5,061 nt of DNA from DALYDK01 sp964415715 (GTDB lineage Bacteria > Patescibacteriota > Saccharimonadia > Saccharimonadales > CAIOMD01), in contig CAYQBK010000008.1 in assembly GCA_964415715.1 (NCBI GenBank), positions 1 to 5,061 of the forward strand, read 5' to 3'. Below are positions 4,499 to 5,061 of the stretch, piece after piece. Position 1 is the first letter of the stretch; every line of letters begins with the position of its first letter. The translations under genes were made by a program, and so were the position numbers. Under the pieces are notes generated by a model that worked only from the letters and a program-made list of their open reading frames with translations, was not told where the DNA came from and ran no database searches.

Positions 4499-5061
4499 TT
4501 CCAAATTTCCTTTGGATCTACCAATGCCAAGCCAGCTACCGTTACGTACATTGTTTTTTCAACGTCACTGGTTGGCTGTAGTTTGCCAAAACCAATATGT
4601 GTCCACGGATGGCACATTCTAGTCGGCATACGTAGCTCAGACGTAAGATAGTCATTGAGCCCTGGCATGTTCGCCCCTCCACCCAAAGTTATGATTTGGC
4701 CAATTGCACTTTTGCCAACCGTTTTGTCCTCGTAATAGCGAAGCATTTTGCGGATTTCTCGTATTAGGGCGCCAAGTTGTGGTTTAAGCGCATCAGTTAT
4801 TTCAGATTGTTTTTTGCTAACACCTAAACCATACTTACTTTTTATAGTCATGGCTACACTTTCTGTGACATCAAGTTTTTTGGCGATGATATCAGTAAAT
4901 GTATTGCCACCACCCGCAACAGTACCAGTGACTATTGGTTGTTTATCAAAAATTGTCAAATCAGCTGATACTGAACCAAAATCTATAAATAGTGATGCGG
5001 TAGTTACCTCCTCTGCTTGTGACACTAGTCGACTAGAGGCATTCATGGATGTTTCAATAAC
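4495..5061 (-). CDS. pilM: PilM-like actin-fold ATPase of the type IV pilus platform, C-terminal part (5' end outside window)
   Basis: The frame is open to the window edge and gives 188 residues ending EIWK before TGA 4497-4495; an internal Met at 5046 is not the true start. PilM is a cytoplasmic actin/FtsA-like protein that binds ATP and the N-terminus of PilN. Typical PilM proteins are about 350 residues, so roughly the C-terminal half is visible. The phosphate-2 motif is FIDFGSVSADLTIF (about 25-38 of the visible part), followed by a Gly-rich TVAGGGNTFTD. The adenosine motif is IITLGGGANMPGLNDYL (about 123-139), and the family-typical PW (HPWTHIG) and YVTVAGLAL near the end follow. The C-terminal region shares four bases with pilN (ATGA), placing it at the head of the visible pilMNO chain. 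Any promoter must lie upstream, outside the window. PilM is distinguished from FtsA by its neighbours and by its ending. Confidence 0.92.
   Translation of the reverse strand, partial: VIETSMNASSRLVSQAEEVTTASLFIDFGSVSADLTIFDKQPIVTGTVAGGGNTFTDIIAKKLDVTESVAMTIKSKYGLGVSKKQSEITDALKPQLGALIREIRKMLRYYEDKTVGKSAIGQIITLGGGANMPGLNDYLTSELRMPTRMCHPWTHIGFGKLQPTSDVEKTMYVTVAGLALVDPKEIWK
4508..4513 (-). promoter_or_regulatory. Shine-Dalgarno site of pilN
   Basis: AAAGGA (read on the - strand from 4513 to 4508) lies nine bases before the pilN ATG at 4498, inside the end of pilM. It is the best-spaced ribosome site in the window and decides for the ATG over the TTG at 4504, which would lie only three bases after it. 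Confidence 0.55.

Noticed and set aside
5025..5036. Perfect 12-bp palindrome CTAGTCGACTAG
   Set aside because: It lies inside pilM coding sequence, is single-copy in the window, and matches no known site arrangement; it is probably chance.

Overview
The window looks like a piece of chromosome from a small-genome, monoderm bacterium of the Candidate Phyla Radiation, most likely Candidatus Saccharibacteria (TM7). This taxonomic call is an inference. It rests on moderately AT-rich DNA, very tight gene packing, several starts without a Shine-Dalgarno sequence, a minimal type IV pilus PilM/PilN/PilO set, and sequence style that resembles Saccharibacteria proteins from memory; no search was run. 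The genetic code appears standard. TGA ends ruvA, pilM and pilO; TAA ends yebC, ruvB, pilN and the 94-aa gene; TAG ends ruvC and the PH-domain gene. The TGA stops exclude the UGA=Gly code of Absconditabacteria and Gracilibacteria.

Left block, + strand (1-2974): the 3' end of yebC is followed after one base by ruvC, then ruvA, ruvB and a two-TM protein with a bacterial PH domain. yebC-ruvC-ruvA-ruvB is the classical Holliday-junction processing cluster: RuvA binds and opens the four-way junction, RuvB is the hexameric ATPase that drives branch migration, and RuvC cuts the junction. All RuvC and RuvB catalytic motifs are intact. Two genes in this block, ruvA and the PH-domain gene, have no Shine-Dalgarno sequence. 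Instead each has an extended -10 promoter motif (TGnTATAnT type) placed so that transcription would begin at the start codon, as expected for leaderless mRNAs.

Right block, - strand (2971-5061, read right to left): pilM (its start lies beyond the window), pilN, pilO and a 94-aa single-TM protein, chained by ATGA or TAATG overlaps. Together they would form the cytoplasmic-membrane alignment platform of a type IV pilus. pilO carries an in-frame TAA at codon 57, between its membrane anchor and its periplasmic-type ferredoxin-like domain. The same frame stays open and PilO-like on both sides. This is the most notable anomaly in the window: a nonsense mutation, a sequencing error, or a recoded or split gene.

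The two blocks converge with overlapping stop codons (2971-2974), so there is no room for an intergenic terminator. No RNA genes, insertion sequences, CRISPR arrays or long intergenic regions are present; the longest gap between intact genes on the + strand is 23 bases. I see no wholly new multi-gene system here. The interest lies in the interrupted pilO, the leaderless-type promoters and the unusual junctions.
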